A DNA stretch of 64,000 nucleotides from positions 2,258,762-2,322,761 of the forward strand of contig NC_047064.1 of NCBI RefSeq assembly GCF_902459465.1, read 5' to 3'. Positions 44,501 to 56,700 of this stretch are shown piece by piece. This stretch comes from Asterias rubens. Lineage: Eukaryota > Echinodermata > Asteroidea > Forcipulatida > Asteriidae. The stretch's first letter is position 1. Every line of letters starts with the position of its first letter. Under the pieces are notes generated by a model that saw nothing but the letters and a program-made list of their open reading frames with translations, did not search any database and was not told where the DNA came from. The position numbers were made by a program, and so were the translations under genes.

Positions 44501-45886
44501 GCTCAGATTGTGAGGAGTATTATTCTGTCCGGAGTGTCAGATGTCTTGGGTTCAAGTCCAAATGCGGACCATGTTTATTTTTTATCTCATTCCATGTTTT
44601 GGTTGTTGGTGTAGGGACCATACCAATATTAGTGTGTAACGGTTTTAGCAATTAAGCCATAAATAACTCAATGCAAAAAACTCCATCAGTTATACTATTC
44701 GTACTATTTCTTGCTTTTGTGCCGAATAACTTTATCAATTTTTTTTACAGCTTGTCTACCAGGATCCTATGGCATCAACTGCGCCTTCCCTTGTTCATCG
44801 TTATGTTTGAAGTCCGAGTATGGTTCCTGCCGCCCTGCAGACGGTCGATGTACATGCCTATCGGGATACTTTGGAGTCATGTGCAAAGAGGGTAGGTACT
44901 AGACTTTAGTATTTGAATTATGAATACCAATATATTAAAAGGAAATAATGTGTTCGTACCTTACACTTGGTTTAAAGGTGGGTTGATTCACAAGAATGGG
45001 ATCACCTCAAGTAAAAGGGTTTTTGTTCTCTCTTTTTTTTATCCAAAGATTTTTTTTTTATAGTAAAACTTTGCATAACAATAACAGTTTCTTAATTTTT
45101 TTCTGTGAGTAATTTTTTGTTTCTTCTTTTCTTCATCTGGTTATTACCAGAGTGTCCCTCTGACCGGTATGGTCCCGACTGCCAGCACCGATGTAGCTGT
45201 TCAGACACGGCGGCGTCGTGTGACAAGGAAACGGGGCTGTGTCGATGCGATCCCGGACAAAGGAACGAGCAGTGTCTAATGGCGATGAGTTCAAGATGTG
45301 AGTTGTGAGATGCAATATATTGCCCACTTTCCTCAAACAAATTTGTAAAGGAAATGCAATAAGTGTTAATTTATCAGCTTTGAAATTGTTGTTTAAAAAC
45401 AGCATTGATTTTTAAAGTCACCCTTAAAAAAAAAAAAAATTGTTTGCTCAGTGCGTGATCATCCGCGATGGCATAACTGAACATTCATATGCCCTGCTAT
45501 GAAAAGCTTCAATCCACAGGCCTTCATTTTTTTAAGGATACAAAGAAGTACATTTTATATTTATGAAGAGTTACAAAGTTTTATCGTTTTCCAAACAAAG
45601 GATCACAATTTTTTTTTTTCATTATTAAATCTCACATTTAGTTTGGAAGGACCTAAGAAACGCCCTAAAATAATGAGTTTCCATTTTTGTTAGGGAAAGG
45701 GCCCGTGTTCAGCAATGTTCCGGTTCTAATAAAAATAATTACAGAAGGTTGCTTTTCAGATGTGAGTATGTCAATTTTATGTATGTTTTTTTCTCCTTCT
45801 ATTTTACAGCCGATGGCTACACAAGATCATCACATCCTTTGACATTGCTGTTGTTCTCGTTGTTCCACTTCTTTACGTACAGCTAA
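38585..45886 (+). CDS. Compact EMI-EGF-EGF protein, probably GPI-anchored, 6 exons
   Basis: Coding exons: 38585-38721, 40414-40518, 44139-44239, 44751-44891, 45151-45297, 45810-45886; phases 2, 2, 1, 1, 1 all join and give 235 residues. Residues 1-22 are a signal peptide (MSPTYLLLWMTVFLIEAGVITA). Residues 41-107 form an EMI domain over three exons, with Cys41, Cys68, Cys77 and the ending RVCCPGYRTNG (Cys102/103). Two MEGF/SREC-type EGF domains follow: CLPGSYGINC...CTCLSGYFGVMC and CPSDRYGPDCQHRCSC...CRCDPGQRNEQC. The last exon encodes DGYTRSSHP and an uncharged hydrophobic end (LTLLLFSLFHFFTYS), the pattern of a GPI-attachment signal. The domain order matches the start of MEGF10/11-type receptors, cut down to two EGF units and lacking a cytoplasmic tail. 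The role is unknown; extracellular adhesion or recognition is plausible. AATAAA is at 46119. Confidence 0.85.
38896..39276. repeat. Family A MITE (EMI-EGF intron 1)
   Basis: It runs from ttaaagacagtgaacactat to atagtgtcaagtgcctttaa, with the usual internal blocks and small deletions. Confidence 0.8.
39277..40413. other. Remainder of EMI-EGF intron 1
   Basis: 'gttcggaatctttctcactg' occurs at about 39436 and again at about 39524, flanking a copy of the 37407 segment, so a short local duplication has occurred. Otherwise it is AT-rich without recognisable genes. Confidence 0.4.
40664..41038. repeat. Family A MITE (EMI-EGF intron 2)
   Basis: It runs from ttaaaggcactgtacacgtt to aacgtgttcagtgcctttaa. 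It is the first member of a cluster of adjacent MITEs in this intron. Confidence 0.8.
41088..41254. repeat. Family C MITE, right end lost (EMI-EGF intron 2)
   Basis: The left end 'gacccaatttcataaagctg' and interior 'ctgctaagcacacatcagca' match family C. The expected right end is replaced by the start of the family B element at 41255. Confidence 0.6.
41255..41499. repeat. Family B palindromic MITE, well preserved
   Basis: It runs from ttaaagggtctaggtacttt to aaagtacccaaatcctttaa. Inner inverted pairs are 'cacaatgtccacag' / 'ctgtggacattttt' and 'aaaataattttcgtct' / 'agacgaaaattatttt'. It abuts the next family A copy, sharing the ctttaaa junction. Confidence 0.8.
41496..41901. repeat. Family A MITE with internal 16-bp duplication
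   Basis: It starts ttaaagacactggacactat and ends at cactgccttt (41901), where the terminal TTAA is lost. Its centre carries 'caagttgtaaacttacttcaagttgtaaactt' as two near-identical halves (each under 20 bases), a small duplication in the usual loop. Confidence 0.8.
41902..42553. other. Intron sequence with long C/G homopolymer tracts
   Basis: A poly-G run at 42166-42178 and C-rich runs at 42270-42292 flank a region with overlapping small frames on both strands. None resembles a protein. The tracts are prone to length change and assembly error. Confidence 0.5.
42554..43203. mobile_element. 650-bp non-autonomous transposon with palindromic GTGTCCGG array
   Basis: The terminal inverted repeats are tagccttgtccaaggctct (42554-42572) and agagccttggacaagacta (43185-43203), 19 bases with one difference. 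A perfect 9-base direct repeat GATTCGCAC flanks them (42545-42553 and 43204-43212). Inside, a hairpin with 14-base arms (tcaacgaggttaca...) lies at 42573-42605. From about 42715 to 43160 there are many palindromic modules of the form gtccgg..ggacac alternating with ttgcatatgcaa. There is no transposase. A 9-bp duplication fits Mutator-like elements best; 8-bp families (hAT) are the alternative. Confidence 0.85.
43213..43381. other. Intron spacer between two transposons
   Basis: Nothing recognisable is seen. Confidence 0.4.
43382..43535. repeat. GC-rich fold-back MITE (CGCGCGA-type arms)
   Basis: The left arm aggccggtttatagtcggtc... (43383-43427) and right arm ...gaccgactataactcggcct (43489-43533) are inverted. 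Both contain 'catcgcgcgac' or 'gtcgcgcga' words. It is strongly CpG-rich against an AT-rich background. Confidence 0.8.
43536..44138. other. End of EMI-EGF intron 2
   Basis: AT-rich intron ending in the acceptor ttttctag at 44138. No other feature was found. Confidence 0.5.
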
Positions 45887-46118
45887 CGGTCAGCAGAACC
45901 TACTACCTTGAAGGGCGCCACCTCATGAACTATTTTGGACACTTGGGAAGTTATCAAATTAGTGGATGCACTTGTTTATTCCCCCTTGAAACTTTGCAAT
46001 TAAGAACATCGGATAAATGATTTCCTTGCAAGGTTTTGCTCATGATTGTATTCCTCAATGATTAGACAAGGCTCTTAAGCCAAAATCTTAAAGTCACCTG
46101 GAAGTGGTATTTTTTCAA

Positions 46119-46124
46119 AATAAA
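46119..46124 (+). terminator. Polyadenylation signal of the EMI-EGF gene
   Basis: AATAAA lies about 235 bases after the stop codon and is the first canonical signal in this 3' flank. Confidence 0.5.
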
Positions 46125-46255
46125 GCTTTTGCCACTAATAATTATATGTGTTTTGATGAGTGGAATGTGAATACAGTTAACTAAGGTTTTAAAAAATCAG
46201 TTCTTATGTTATTTACAAATTTAAGAGTAGACCCCGACCCGAGAGGGCGCTGTTC

Positions 46256-46517
46256 GTGACGTCAATCGAGGCAGACTTTGCCTGTAATGCGTAGAGTAAA
46301 CACAATTGCAAAGTACATGTACGGACCAAGTCGTGAGTTTGAACGTTTCAAAAAAATATTTTTTTGTTTTTTTCCGGCAATGCCGACCAGGTGTATTGCT
46401 GCTGAATGCAGAAAAACACTTTTTGAAACGTACCAACTCACGACTTGGACGTACATGTACTTTGCATGTGTGTTTACTATACGCATTGCAGGCAAAGTCT
46501 GCCTCGATTGACGTCAC
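46256..46517. repeat. Long fold-back MITE just past the EMI-EGF poly(A) signal
   Basis: The left arm begins gtgacgtcaatcgaggcaga and the right arm ends tctgcctcgattgacgtcac. The arms are about 105 bases each with few mismatches, around a loop of about 50 bases. Each end carries TGACGTCA. Frames seen on both strands are mirror translations of the arms. Confidence 0.85.
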
Positions 46518-47479
46518 AATAGGGGTAGGCGGAGTCAGCCCCCCAAACAACTTTATATATTTTTTAAACATATAAATCGTGACAAACAATTACTAAAAAA
46601 AATTGTTTTAGTGTTCGTAAGCATATACTCTTATGTTTGAAAAGGGAAAACAAATCTATTTCCAGGTGACTTTAAGGATTAAAGATGAAATGTTTGAAGC
46701 CAATTTCATGATAGGGCTGTTTTAGCAGAGAATCTACTATAAGTCATTACAATCGTAAAGAACTACAACAAGGTTTTTTTCGTTGAATATTAAACAAAGG
46801 AACACAATTTTACGGGTTTTATTATGAAATCTGACATGTTAGCTTGCAAGGGCGCAAGAAACTTGAGGGGCCATTAGCAGAGAATCCAGTCCGTTAGGCC
46901 CTCATGTACGTGAAATTGTATTAGTAATGTAATGTTTTTGTGGTGAGCATGATTTTGTTGTGCTTAGCTCTATGTATATATATGGGAAGGAAGGAGGTAT
47001 TTTTCCTAATCTATTTACGTCTAAATACCCTTATATAAGCCTATGCGAGAATCTATATGAGTTTGCACTAATGCTACGTGGCCCATAGTTCAACATCATT
47101 TGCTTGTAATTTTTAATTTTCCGTTTGAACAAAGAAGAAACTGAATTGAACTAGATCAGGATTTGAACCTGGAGGCCTTCTGGTTTATGTCGGCGATCTC
47201 AAACTCACCGCATTTTCACGCGGTATGCCTACGGCCAACACACCCAAAATAATTTAATTATCCAAATAGTTTCCTTTGTAATTGTGGATTATAATAATAA
47301 TTATTTGTTATTGTTACTTGTTCAACTGCTGCTGCTTCTAAGGTTGTATCTGGGCTTAATAGCTGTGCTTTAAAATGGCAAGACGGAGATTGTTTTAGGA
47401 AAGAGGTTCTACAGTTGTGAAAAACTAAAAGGGATCACATAACTATTTCCAAATCCATTTGTATACAAAATAATAAGAT
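46518..47479. other. Spacer between EMI-EGF and VPS13
   Basis: It includes a decayed family C fragment (about 46690-46985: 'gccaatttcatgatagggct') and a B-box-like 'caggatttgaacctgg' at 47159 suggesting a SINE remnant. No gene is seen. Confidence 0.4.
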
Positions 47480-47788
47480 GTTTTCCCTCAGTCAACCAAT
47501 AATACCAGCGCTTTCATGCTAAATAATGCCCTTGCGTCTCGTCTAGACACCCGACGGCTGTTTCCCTAGGTTAACCTTTGACCCAGACGTCCCTTGGCAT
47601 CGATTGTGTGTTAACGATGTGCGGATGGACAAAAAGAAATTTGTACACACTTTAGTGCATGCGCGTATTTTGGTTTGTGTTGTGTCTCAGCCACGATCGG
47701 GCATGCACAGAATCAACACCATTTTGGTCGCACGAAACCGCCCCTTTTCGCCCATTTTTAGCACGCTTTCGGGCGTTAAGCTGTGAAA
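47480..47788 (+). promoter_or_regulatory. Probable promoter of the VPS13 gene
   Basis: This is a locally GC-richer block with an NRF1-type site tgcatgcgcg (47657-47666) and a second 'gggcatgcac' (47699), TATA-less, ending at the start codon. The composition suits a housekeeping promoter. Inferred from motifs and position. Confidence 0.4.
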
Positions 47789-50700
47789 ATGGTGTTCGAA
47801 TCGCTTGTTGTGGACTTGCTGAACCGTTTTCTTGGCCAATATATTGAGAATCTTGATGCATCGCAGTTGAAACTTGGCATTTGGGGAGGTGAGTGTTTTT
47901 GTTGGTCCACAGTTAGATTTGACCTTGAAAGTTGATTTTGAATGAAGGACAACAATGATGTTCAATATCATTGACCACGTTGAACTTGAGGTTCTTGGAT
48001 TTTATAGCAATAATGTTTATTCAGTTGTTTTTGTATTGTAACATGGTCAGTGGTTATGCTTATTTAATATAGACTAGACGACATGACTCGATCGATCATG
48101 CCATCACTCGTCACGTAATTTTTAATTTTTTTTTACAATAAGGACCAAAAACGGAATCTCATCACAAAACACTTGAAAACAGAGCGTAATTTTACCCCCA
48201 TCCTCCCCCAGCCAGTGTGCACCGGTTGGAGGGTGGAGGGTTATATTTTATGAATCACAGTGATCCTTTAAAAATAAAGATGACTGGAAAAAGAAGGTCA
48301 TAATCACAAAATGTTTGTAGCCTGATTTTCATTTCATCACCAATTGCTCCAAGGTTTTTCGGTTGCATGTGGCTCTATTTTATGTGGATGTGGAGTTAAA
48401 TTTGTTGCTGGTGCCATGAAGTGACCTGGACCTGAGTGGACCACAGCCCCAAATTTGTGTTCAATAGAGAAAATCGCAATTGAAGTTGCAGTGTTTGTCA
48501 AACTGCTGTTCAAAGTCTGGGTTTTTATTTTTTAAATTTATTTTTAAGACGTAAATAATAAAGCAGTCTTCCCATTCATACACAAAAGTCAACAGGCCAC
48601 TTCCTGGGACTGCACTGAAGGATTTCGGGAAAAGTTTCCGTATAAACCACCACTTTTTCATTCGATATGAAATAATATAGTATCTAATTTACCTCAATGA
48701 GATATCCCTTTTTGTAAAAATGAGTGATAAAAAGTGGTGGCGCCACAGTTATCCGGATTTCGTTAAAAGTGTGTAACACCATTTATGGGCAGTAACAGAC
48801 CCCCCATCATGCCCATGGATTGGGTGTTCGAGTGTTAGGCTATAACAACAAATTTCCATTTTTACAAATTATCTCTGTAAGTGTTATTAATATTATTCTC
48901 TTATAAAATTTGTATTAGTATTTGATACTCTGAAAAATAAATTTGAATTGACATTGAATTTACAAAGTTTTGCTTTCTCAAAAAGGGCGTTTCTTTTACA
49001 CTGTGAAGAAACTTTTTGTGGATCGAAACAGGTCCCATTTTGAACACGCTCAAATTCTTAATTCATATCTGACCTACATTTTATGTACCTCTGTACGACG
49101 GCATTACGCTTTTAAAATAACTCATAGTTGTACATGGAAGAATGCTTGTTAATGATTACCATAAACTCATGTGGTATTTCACTTAACTCAAAACAGACGT
49201 GAATTTCCGGGCCTCAAACATATTTTTGTTAAAGTATTAATACGGTACAGAGACTTTCCTCTACACCAATGAAAACCTTCTTGTGGACAAAAGAATTTTG
49301 TAGGCCCTTGTTGTACGTCTATGAGTCAAGATTTTCCTTTGGATTTTAACAACAGGAAATGGCTTGTCAAACTGGAAACTAAATTGACTTTTCCTTAAAT
49401 CCTAGACCAGATTACATTCGGAGATAATTTTACATAAGAAAAACAAAAGTATACATGTACATCTTGGTTATGGAGGAAGAAAATAATGACATTGACAACA
49501 AGGAAAACATTAGCCTTATTAAAAAACAAGTGTATTACTGCACTATATATTACGTTGTACAGTCCCATTGTACTAATTAACCGTGGCAAAATCAACAGTT
49601 GCCAATCTACCAAGTCAAGGCAGTTAAATTTCACAGCGAGTATTTAACCAGCGCACTCTGTACATGAAATAGAAACCGTTCATTACACATATTTTTTTAT
49701 GATTGAATAAAGTCATTGTTTTTTTTCTGAATGGAAAATAAAATTGAAAATTAAATACAGATTCAGTGTGGCGCCAGGAGTTAATTATTAAGTTAATACC
49801 ACATACAATACTCACATGTTGCCTAGAGAAAGGGCTGGGGGCCACGAGATGACTGTCATCACATGAAATGAAGGCTGTTAAAGGCAGTGGACACTATTGG
49901 TAATTACTCAAAATAATTATTGTCATAAAACCTTACTTGGTAACGAGTAATGGAAAGAGGTTGATAGTATAAAACATTGTGAGAAACAGCTCCCTCTGAA
50001 GTGAAGTAGTTTTCGAGAAAGAAGTAATTTTCCACGAATTTGATTTCGAGACCTCAGATTTAGAATTTGAGGTCTCAAAATCAAACATCTGAAAGCACAC
50101 AACTTCGTGTGACCATGGTGCGACAGGGGTGTTTTTTCTTTCATTGATATCTCGCAAATTTGACGACCAATTGAGCTCAAATTTTCACAGATTTGTTATT
50201 TCATGCATATGTTAAGATACACCGAGTCAACAGACCGGTCTTTGACAAATTTACCAATAGTGTCCAGTGTCTTTAACCAGGAGAGGTAGAATCTAGGTTG
50301 CATGAATGGGGGGCTTGGAAATGTTATCTTTTATGTGTAAGGATATGAGTTTGAGTTTTTTAAAAGTTAACCGTTTGCATTTTATGGTAGCCGTCAACGT
50401 CAACCTGAGATTTACAGCAGTAAGTGGGTTTCTAGCTTGCTTATTTTTCACATGTTACTGGCCAAATGTCATGCCATATGCATAGCTTGTAACCGATATT
50501 TAGCTGTTGTTTACTTAGCATAAACATTGAGTGGAGTCTTTGCCGGTAATCTGGTTTTACGAAGCAAGGATTTTTTTGCTTTTTAAAGCAAACATTTTTG
50601 CTTTTAAAGCAGCTCTATGAAATTAGGCCCTGGTCTCTTGAAGCTTCCCATAGACTTAACAAAATGAACAATATCCTTGCACTCTCGATGATGAAATTCC

Positions 50701-53700
50701 AGCCAGGTGTTGTAAAATGACTGTTGACCACTTTATGAATTTGAAACAAAATAGCGTTGGTTACTGGTTCATAGCTACTGACGTGTGCAGTACACACTGT
50801 AGACTGTACATAATTTATACTGTTAGAGCATGATTGGAGAGGTTACATGTCCAACCCTATTCTTAATTCAGTTTAGCCAAGGACCTGCATATTGATTGAT
50901 TGATTAAATATTTCAATGTTGTGACCTGGCTCTTTGTGTAATGGTCCCAATGTTTGCAGACCACTTTACATCAATGCACAATGTAGAAATTCTTTGAGAA
51001 AGTATGGTAGTAATTTCCCCCTGTATGGTTGTTTCTGTTATTTGAGTACCCCTCCCCCATCCTCTCTGGTCAGTTAAAGGGCCCCTTCCCTCTTTAGTTG
51101 ACCCTTGTTGAATGGTATGTAAATATACAGCCCATAGCAAGGAACAGACCATGGATGCAGATCTCCTCCTCCTTTGTCAGGCCAACATACCACTAGTTAA
51201 CGGTCTTACCACACATTGATCTGTTTGGGTGAAGAGACTAATAAACACCTTTTCATGGGCATTCAATAACGACAGTCATGATAGTGGTGCAGGACAGGCC
51301 TGGAATTTTGTCTTTAAGAAGAAGGCAAGGGTTGAAGTGATGCAAAGGGCAACTTTTGAAGAGGCACAAAGACCAAGAACCAGGACAACAGAGACCGTGG
51401 GGGCATCGAGGCAATTTTCTTCGTTGCCTCTCAATAAGTTTCAGGCCTACGCACAAATAACGAGGGACATGATAATTTGGAAACAATCAGAATTATTTTG
51501 TGAACATAATTTTTTCCTTAGAAGTAAGTGTATTGGAAATCCCAGGCCTGTTGTGACCTGCCTCACTTCTTCCAATTTGCTTTGATTCACTCCATTGATT
51601 CCCCTCTGAAAATTTTACCCCACAGAAAACAAACACATAATGAGTATTACAAACATGCCTGTGTGTTTCGTGTTTACAAAAGCAAGGGCAGCAAGGCATT
51701 TTCTCCTTGGTAAGGGCATGCTCTGAGAAAATTGTCAACTTCTACTGGATCATTTCAAGGGCACCAAGGCAATAATGACCAGGGGGGCATTGAGGCAATT
51801 GCCTTTGTTGCCTCCAATAAGTTTCAGGCCTACGTACAAATAATGAGGGACATGATAGTTTGGAAATAATCAGAATTATTTTGTGAACATACTTTTTCCC
51901 CAAGTAAGTGTACCAAAAATGCAGAATTCAGCTTTGTACAACCATCAGGATATACACTGTATTCACATGCCACATTTTTTAAATCAGTTTAATTTTTAAT
52001 ATTTTGTTCAGTACACACAGATGAAGTAGGCTACTGTTAATAATTTGAGTTTGCACTTGTTGGCTTGTACACTTGTACAATGTACTCTCCATCTCTGGTC
52101 CACTAACACTACCAATCTTACAAAAGGGAGTTATTGGATGTGATGTGACTGAAACAACGAGGGGTGACATATTGTTTCAGCAGCATACATGGAGTCTATA
52201 ATGTTTCCCCCAAGCTGTTTCTTTCCAATTCTACCTCCATGATGTAACATGTTTTTTGTTAGGCTTTGGGATTTATAGGCCTGACCTGGCTCTACAAGTA
52301 CTACGTATGGTGTTCTACTCCTCATGTATTATGTTGACTCATAATATAATGCAAGCTAAAAAAATCCTTGGATTTCATTACCAAGCAGAGAAAATGAATG
52401 AGAGTGTAATTCAATTTTCATTAAGAAAAAAATCAATGCAATATAACGACGGCAAAGCTTTTGCAATGTAAGCATCTAGGTATAGTGTTAGGTCATAGAG
52501 CAAGGAATGGTTAGGTGTGCACTTGAAGCAAAGCGCTTGCATAGGTGTGCACTTGAAGCAAAGCGCTTGCATACATGTTCCCTGGATGGAATGTTTCTCT
52601 CATTCCACCGTGCTGTTTAACAGTAGGGACTCTACACTGACCTAATGATGGACACTGAATATATTTTATACACAGGACTTGTATGGTACGCTCAGCCCTC
52701 TCAAAAAACTTTGTCTAAATTCAGACCTTTTTTTTTGTGTCTGCTCAATTAATGTTTTTTTCTTCTTCAAGATTATAAAAACATTATGCTCTACATGAAC
52801 TTGCTGAGTAGACTGTTTCCAGAAGCTTTTTACAATACTTCCACGGGTTACCATACGGTGGATATGCCATCATTTCAACAAACCTACTAAAATTAGGATC
52901 TTCCAAATTAGGACTCAAACCCCTGATGGTTCACAAATTGTACGAAAAACAACCAAGTAAATATGCTTGTTTTTGTTTTAAAGCTTTGTTACAGTGTATT
53001 TTATGTATATCATCAACATTTTCTTTTGTGTGAACTCCTTGTTAGCAAAGATGGCAAGGGTTAAACAAAAAAGCAGCCCATCATACATGAATATGTGTTT
53101 TGGCCACTGTATTCATAAACACTCAATAGGGCCTATGCGAAAACAGACAAAAAACATCTAATAAACATTACATTAATCCTTTGTGTGTTTTTGTTAAATG
53201 TAGGAGATGCTGTTCTTCAAAATTTGGATGTGAAGGAAGGAGCTCTGGTAAGCACAACTTAAGGATTTTCATATTTTATTAATATATTTTTGTACTGGTT
53301 TTAAGGGCTCATACTTTACCATGGACCTCATGCCATAGGCCAGTGACTTTTGTACAGGTCAGTACGCTTTTCCCTTCAAACACTAACTGTCTGATCAATT
53401 TCTCTTTCTATGTCAAGTAGTGAAATAGTCTTGCCAATAATATATGAGATCAGTCTTCTCTCCATGCTCCCTCAAATGAAACAAGTTCAAGTTTTAATTG
53501 TTTTTGTTTTCCATTTTCAATTTTGGTCTTGAATAAAAAATATTCCCAATAGAAAACACAGATATCCCAGAAGAACCAATATCCCCCCCCCCCCTCCCGA
53601 ACCAAAAGCAAATAAAATTGTTTACAAAAAATAATGAAACAAAATTGTTAACATAAACTTGTTATCATTTATGAATGGTAGTTCAATGAAAATATGTTTG

Positions 53701-56700
53701 TTCTGGTACAGGAAATGGCCCTTTAAATTGCCACCTGTAAGAAACATTTGAATTAATAACTATTTCATATCTATAGCCTTGATCGTAATAACAAGGTCTT
53801 TGTCTGGAATATCCATCCAGCACACCCAGCGCATGATCTATAAAAAAACATGCACCAATCATAGAGTGGCCATTTATTGTTGCTCATTCCAGATGCTTTG
53901 TTGTGTAGCACACAAGTGCATCACCCATGACCATACTGATTAGACATGACCTTGGGGGACTAGCAGTGTGTGTTGGCTACTCCCACGAGGGAGCCCATTG
54001 GCATAGCGGTTAATAGACCCAGACCCAAGCCTCAGCCCAGCAGCTATCATTGTGGCTCATAATTTGCATGATACATGAGCGGGCGGGTGTGTAAATGAGA
54101 TGCTGCCCAATTACATGCAGCTAGACTGCTGATCATGAGGATCGTACACAGTGTAATGGGGAAGGGATTATGGACCAAACGCTTATATTGTATCACTGGG
54201 TTGTCTCGGGGTGTTGTTTTACGAGGTTAATGAAAAACAAAACCATAAAATCATGTTCAAGGGTGAATGATTATTATGATAGCTGCCCTGATTCTTAACA
54301 ATCTATTGCTTTAAAGCAGGCATAGGGTTTAGTGTGGACCTTTGGAGGAAGAGAGGCTTAAATTTATTCCTATTTTCGAGTTTTCCATCAACTTAAACTA
54401 CCAAACTGCTACCATTGCACAGGTTCAAGCCTGATACCTCACAGAGGCAATTTCCTCTATGCCCCTAAGCCCCGGGATGGTCATCGCCTTAGTGCCCTCC
54501 TGATACAAATTTACATTTGCCTCATATAGGTGGAAGTGTCGTGGCCGAGCGGTTAAGAGCACCGAGTTCAAACTCTGGTGTTTCTGATCAGCAGAGTGTG
54601 GGTTCGAATCCCCAGCCGTGACACTTGTGTCCTTTAGCAAGACACTTAACCATTGCTTCGTCCTTCGGATGGGACGTAAAGCCGTTGGTCCCATGTGTTG
54701 AGTAACGCATGTAAAAGAACCCAGTGTACTTTTCGAAAAGAGAAGGGGTTCGCCCCGGTGTTCCTGGCTGTGGCTGCTATATGCGCCGTAGCACCTTGTA
54801 AACCCTTATAAGGTGCTAAATAATTGGGTCTCAAAATTCATCACTGCAATTACCTATCTTTCTGAAAGTTTGTATATATACTCAGCGCCTTGAGTACCTT
54901 GTTTGGTAGATACATGCGCTATATAAGACTTCGATATTAGGTGCCCTTAATGTAGGAGAACTGCCTGGCCCTTACAAGGTTGAGGCATATGAGGCCTGCA
55001 AGGTCCAATTTTATGGCTCTGCTTACCGCTGAATTATGCGCTTATGGTGCCTTGTGAAGCACATTATTTTATTCGCTGTAAGCGCAGAATTCAGTGGTAA
55101 GCAGATTGTGCCCAGGTCTGATTATGAGGTCAGAATACAGTTTTTTTTATTGGGACAAGTTTTGATAATTATAATAATGATGTTGTCTGAAGTGCTGGTA
55201 GGTAGCAATAAAAGTTCCATGACGCTTGCTCCAGTAATAAAATTCCTTTGTGGATGACTTTCAGTGGTGCAAAAAGGAAAGTTGAAAAGGGACGCTGCAT
55301 AAAAACAGCAGCAGATTGATCAGCAATTCCAAATCTCTATGGAATTCAGGCCTGATACTTCACGGAGGCAACGAAGGCGATTGCCTCCGTTGCCCCTGGT
55401 CATTGCCTTGGTGCCCTTGAAATGCTCCAGTAGAAATTAACAATTTACTCATAGGGTGCTCTTTACTAAAGGAGAAAATGCCTTGGTCCCCTTGGCCTTT
55501 TAAAAACGAAGCATACAGGCCTGGGAAATTAGATAAAATGTTCATTAAAAAGATGTCTCTTCAAGGCTGATGGCAACTAGAAAGGTTTTTCAAGCTTTGC
55601 TAGTCAACCATCAGAGACAAAGGCCACATGTGGAGTTGTGGACCATGGAGTGAGGACTGGGTTCTCATCACGTCTGCGTCTGTGACAGGCATCGGCCAGC
55701 CTCTCAAATAAGTACAAACTCAAAGTGCTACGTCAATCCATTGCATGGAGTCAAGTTCATTTGAAAAGAAAACATTTTTGACAATAAATCAACAAAACAA
55801 CATTCATACTGAAGCTTGGTGAATGGTGAACCTAAAAGTGACCTACTTTACTCAGCGAAGCAGCTTGCCAGCCATTAATTTGCATAACTTATGCAGACAA
55901 TTTTATCACGGGATTTGTGTCGTTAAACTCAACGGTGTATGATAGTACAATAGTGATTGATACCCACAGTTGATGTCGTTTAGATCTCACATACATGTAG
56001 TAAAGCTGCAAGCTCTGTATGTAAAAAAGAAAATAATTGTGCAAGTACAACTAGTACGCCCACATTCATACAACAACATGTCACATGTGTTTTTTATTTT
56101 GTACACAGTGTGTACACATGTTTTGTAACTTTAAGCGTAAGAACATAAGTCGTGGGAGGACCGTGATGAATTTTAGTTGGTGTCTAGGGACGTCAGATTG
56201 ACCCCTTTTTATCCACTGCTGCCACAACCATGAGACTTGCATTACAGTGGACAATACTTGTGTTGAAAACATCAACTAGTGAAAGCCCTTTTTTGTGGTG
56301 GAGCGTTTCAGCTTGAATGAAGGTGTGAATAGATGAGAGTTGTTATTTTTTTTTAAGAGAGGGCTGCAACCTCTTTTCAATCTCGGTTTTCTGCATTCCA
56401 GAGAGAATTCAATTTCAAGTTCACAAAGCAAAACCAGCGACCCATACATTTTTTTTTCTTTTCGGTTAGCTACCTTATTGTCATGCACTAGTAAACATGG
56501 TAGGCCTATACTACATCTCTATAATTATTTAATAATATACTTCACACAACTCATCATCTCAAGCCTGTTTTAACGCAAATATTTCTTTGGAATGATTTTA
56601 ACCACTACAGCACGGCTGACTTTTTTTTTATCATGCTAAATGTGGACTTTTCAGTAATATTAAAAAGACAAAGATAAAAACAAGGTTTGCTCATTGCAAA

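Noticed and set aside
46262-46589. Several overlapping frames on both strands
   Set aside because: They are the two mirror translations of a long inverted repeat, hence similar to each other.
54538-54622. Functional tRNA-Leu gene
   Set aside because: It is followed by a conserved SINE body found at other sites. The anticodon stem has a mismatch, and there is no poly-T terminator at the tRNA end.
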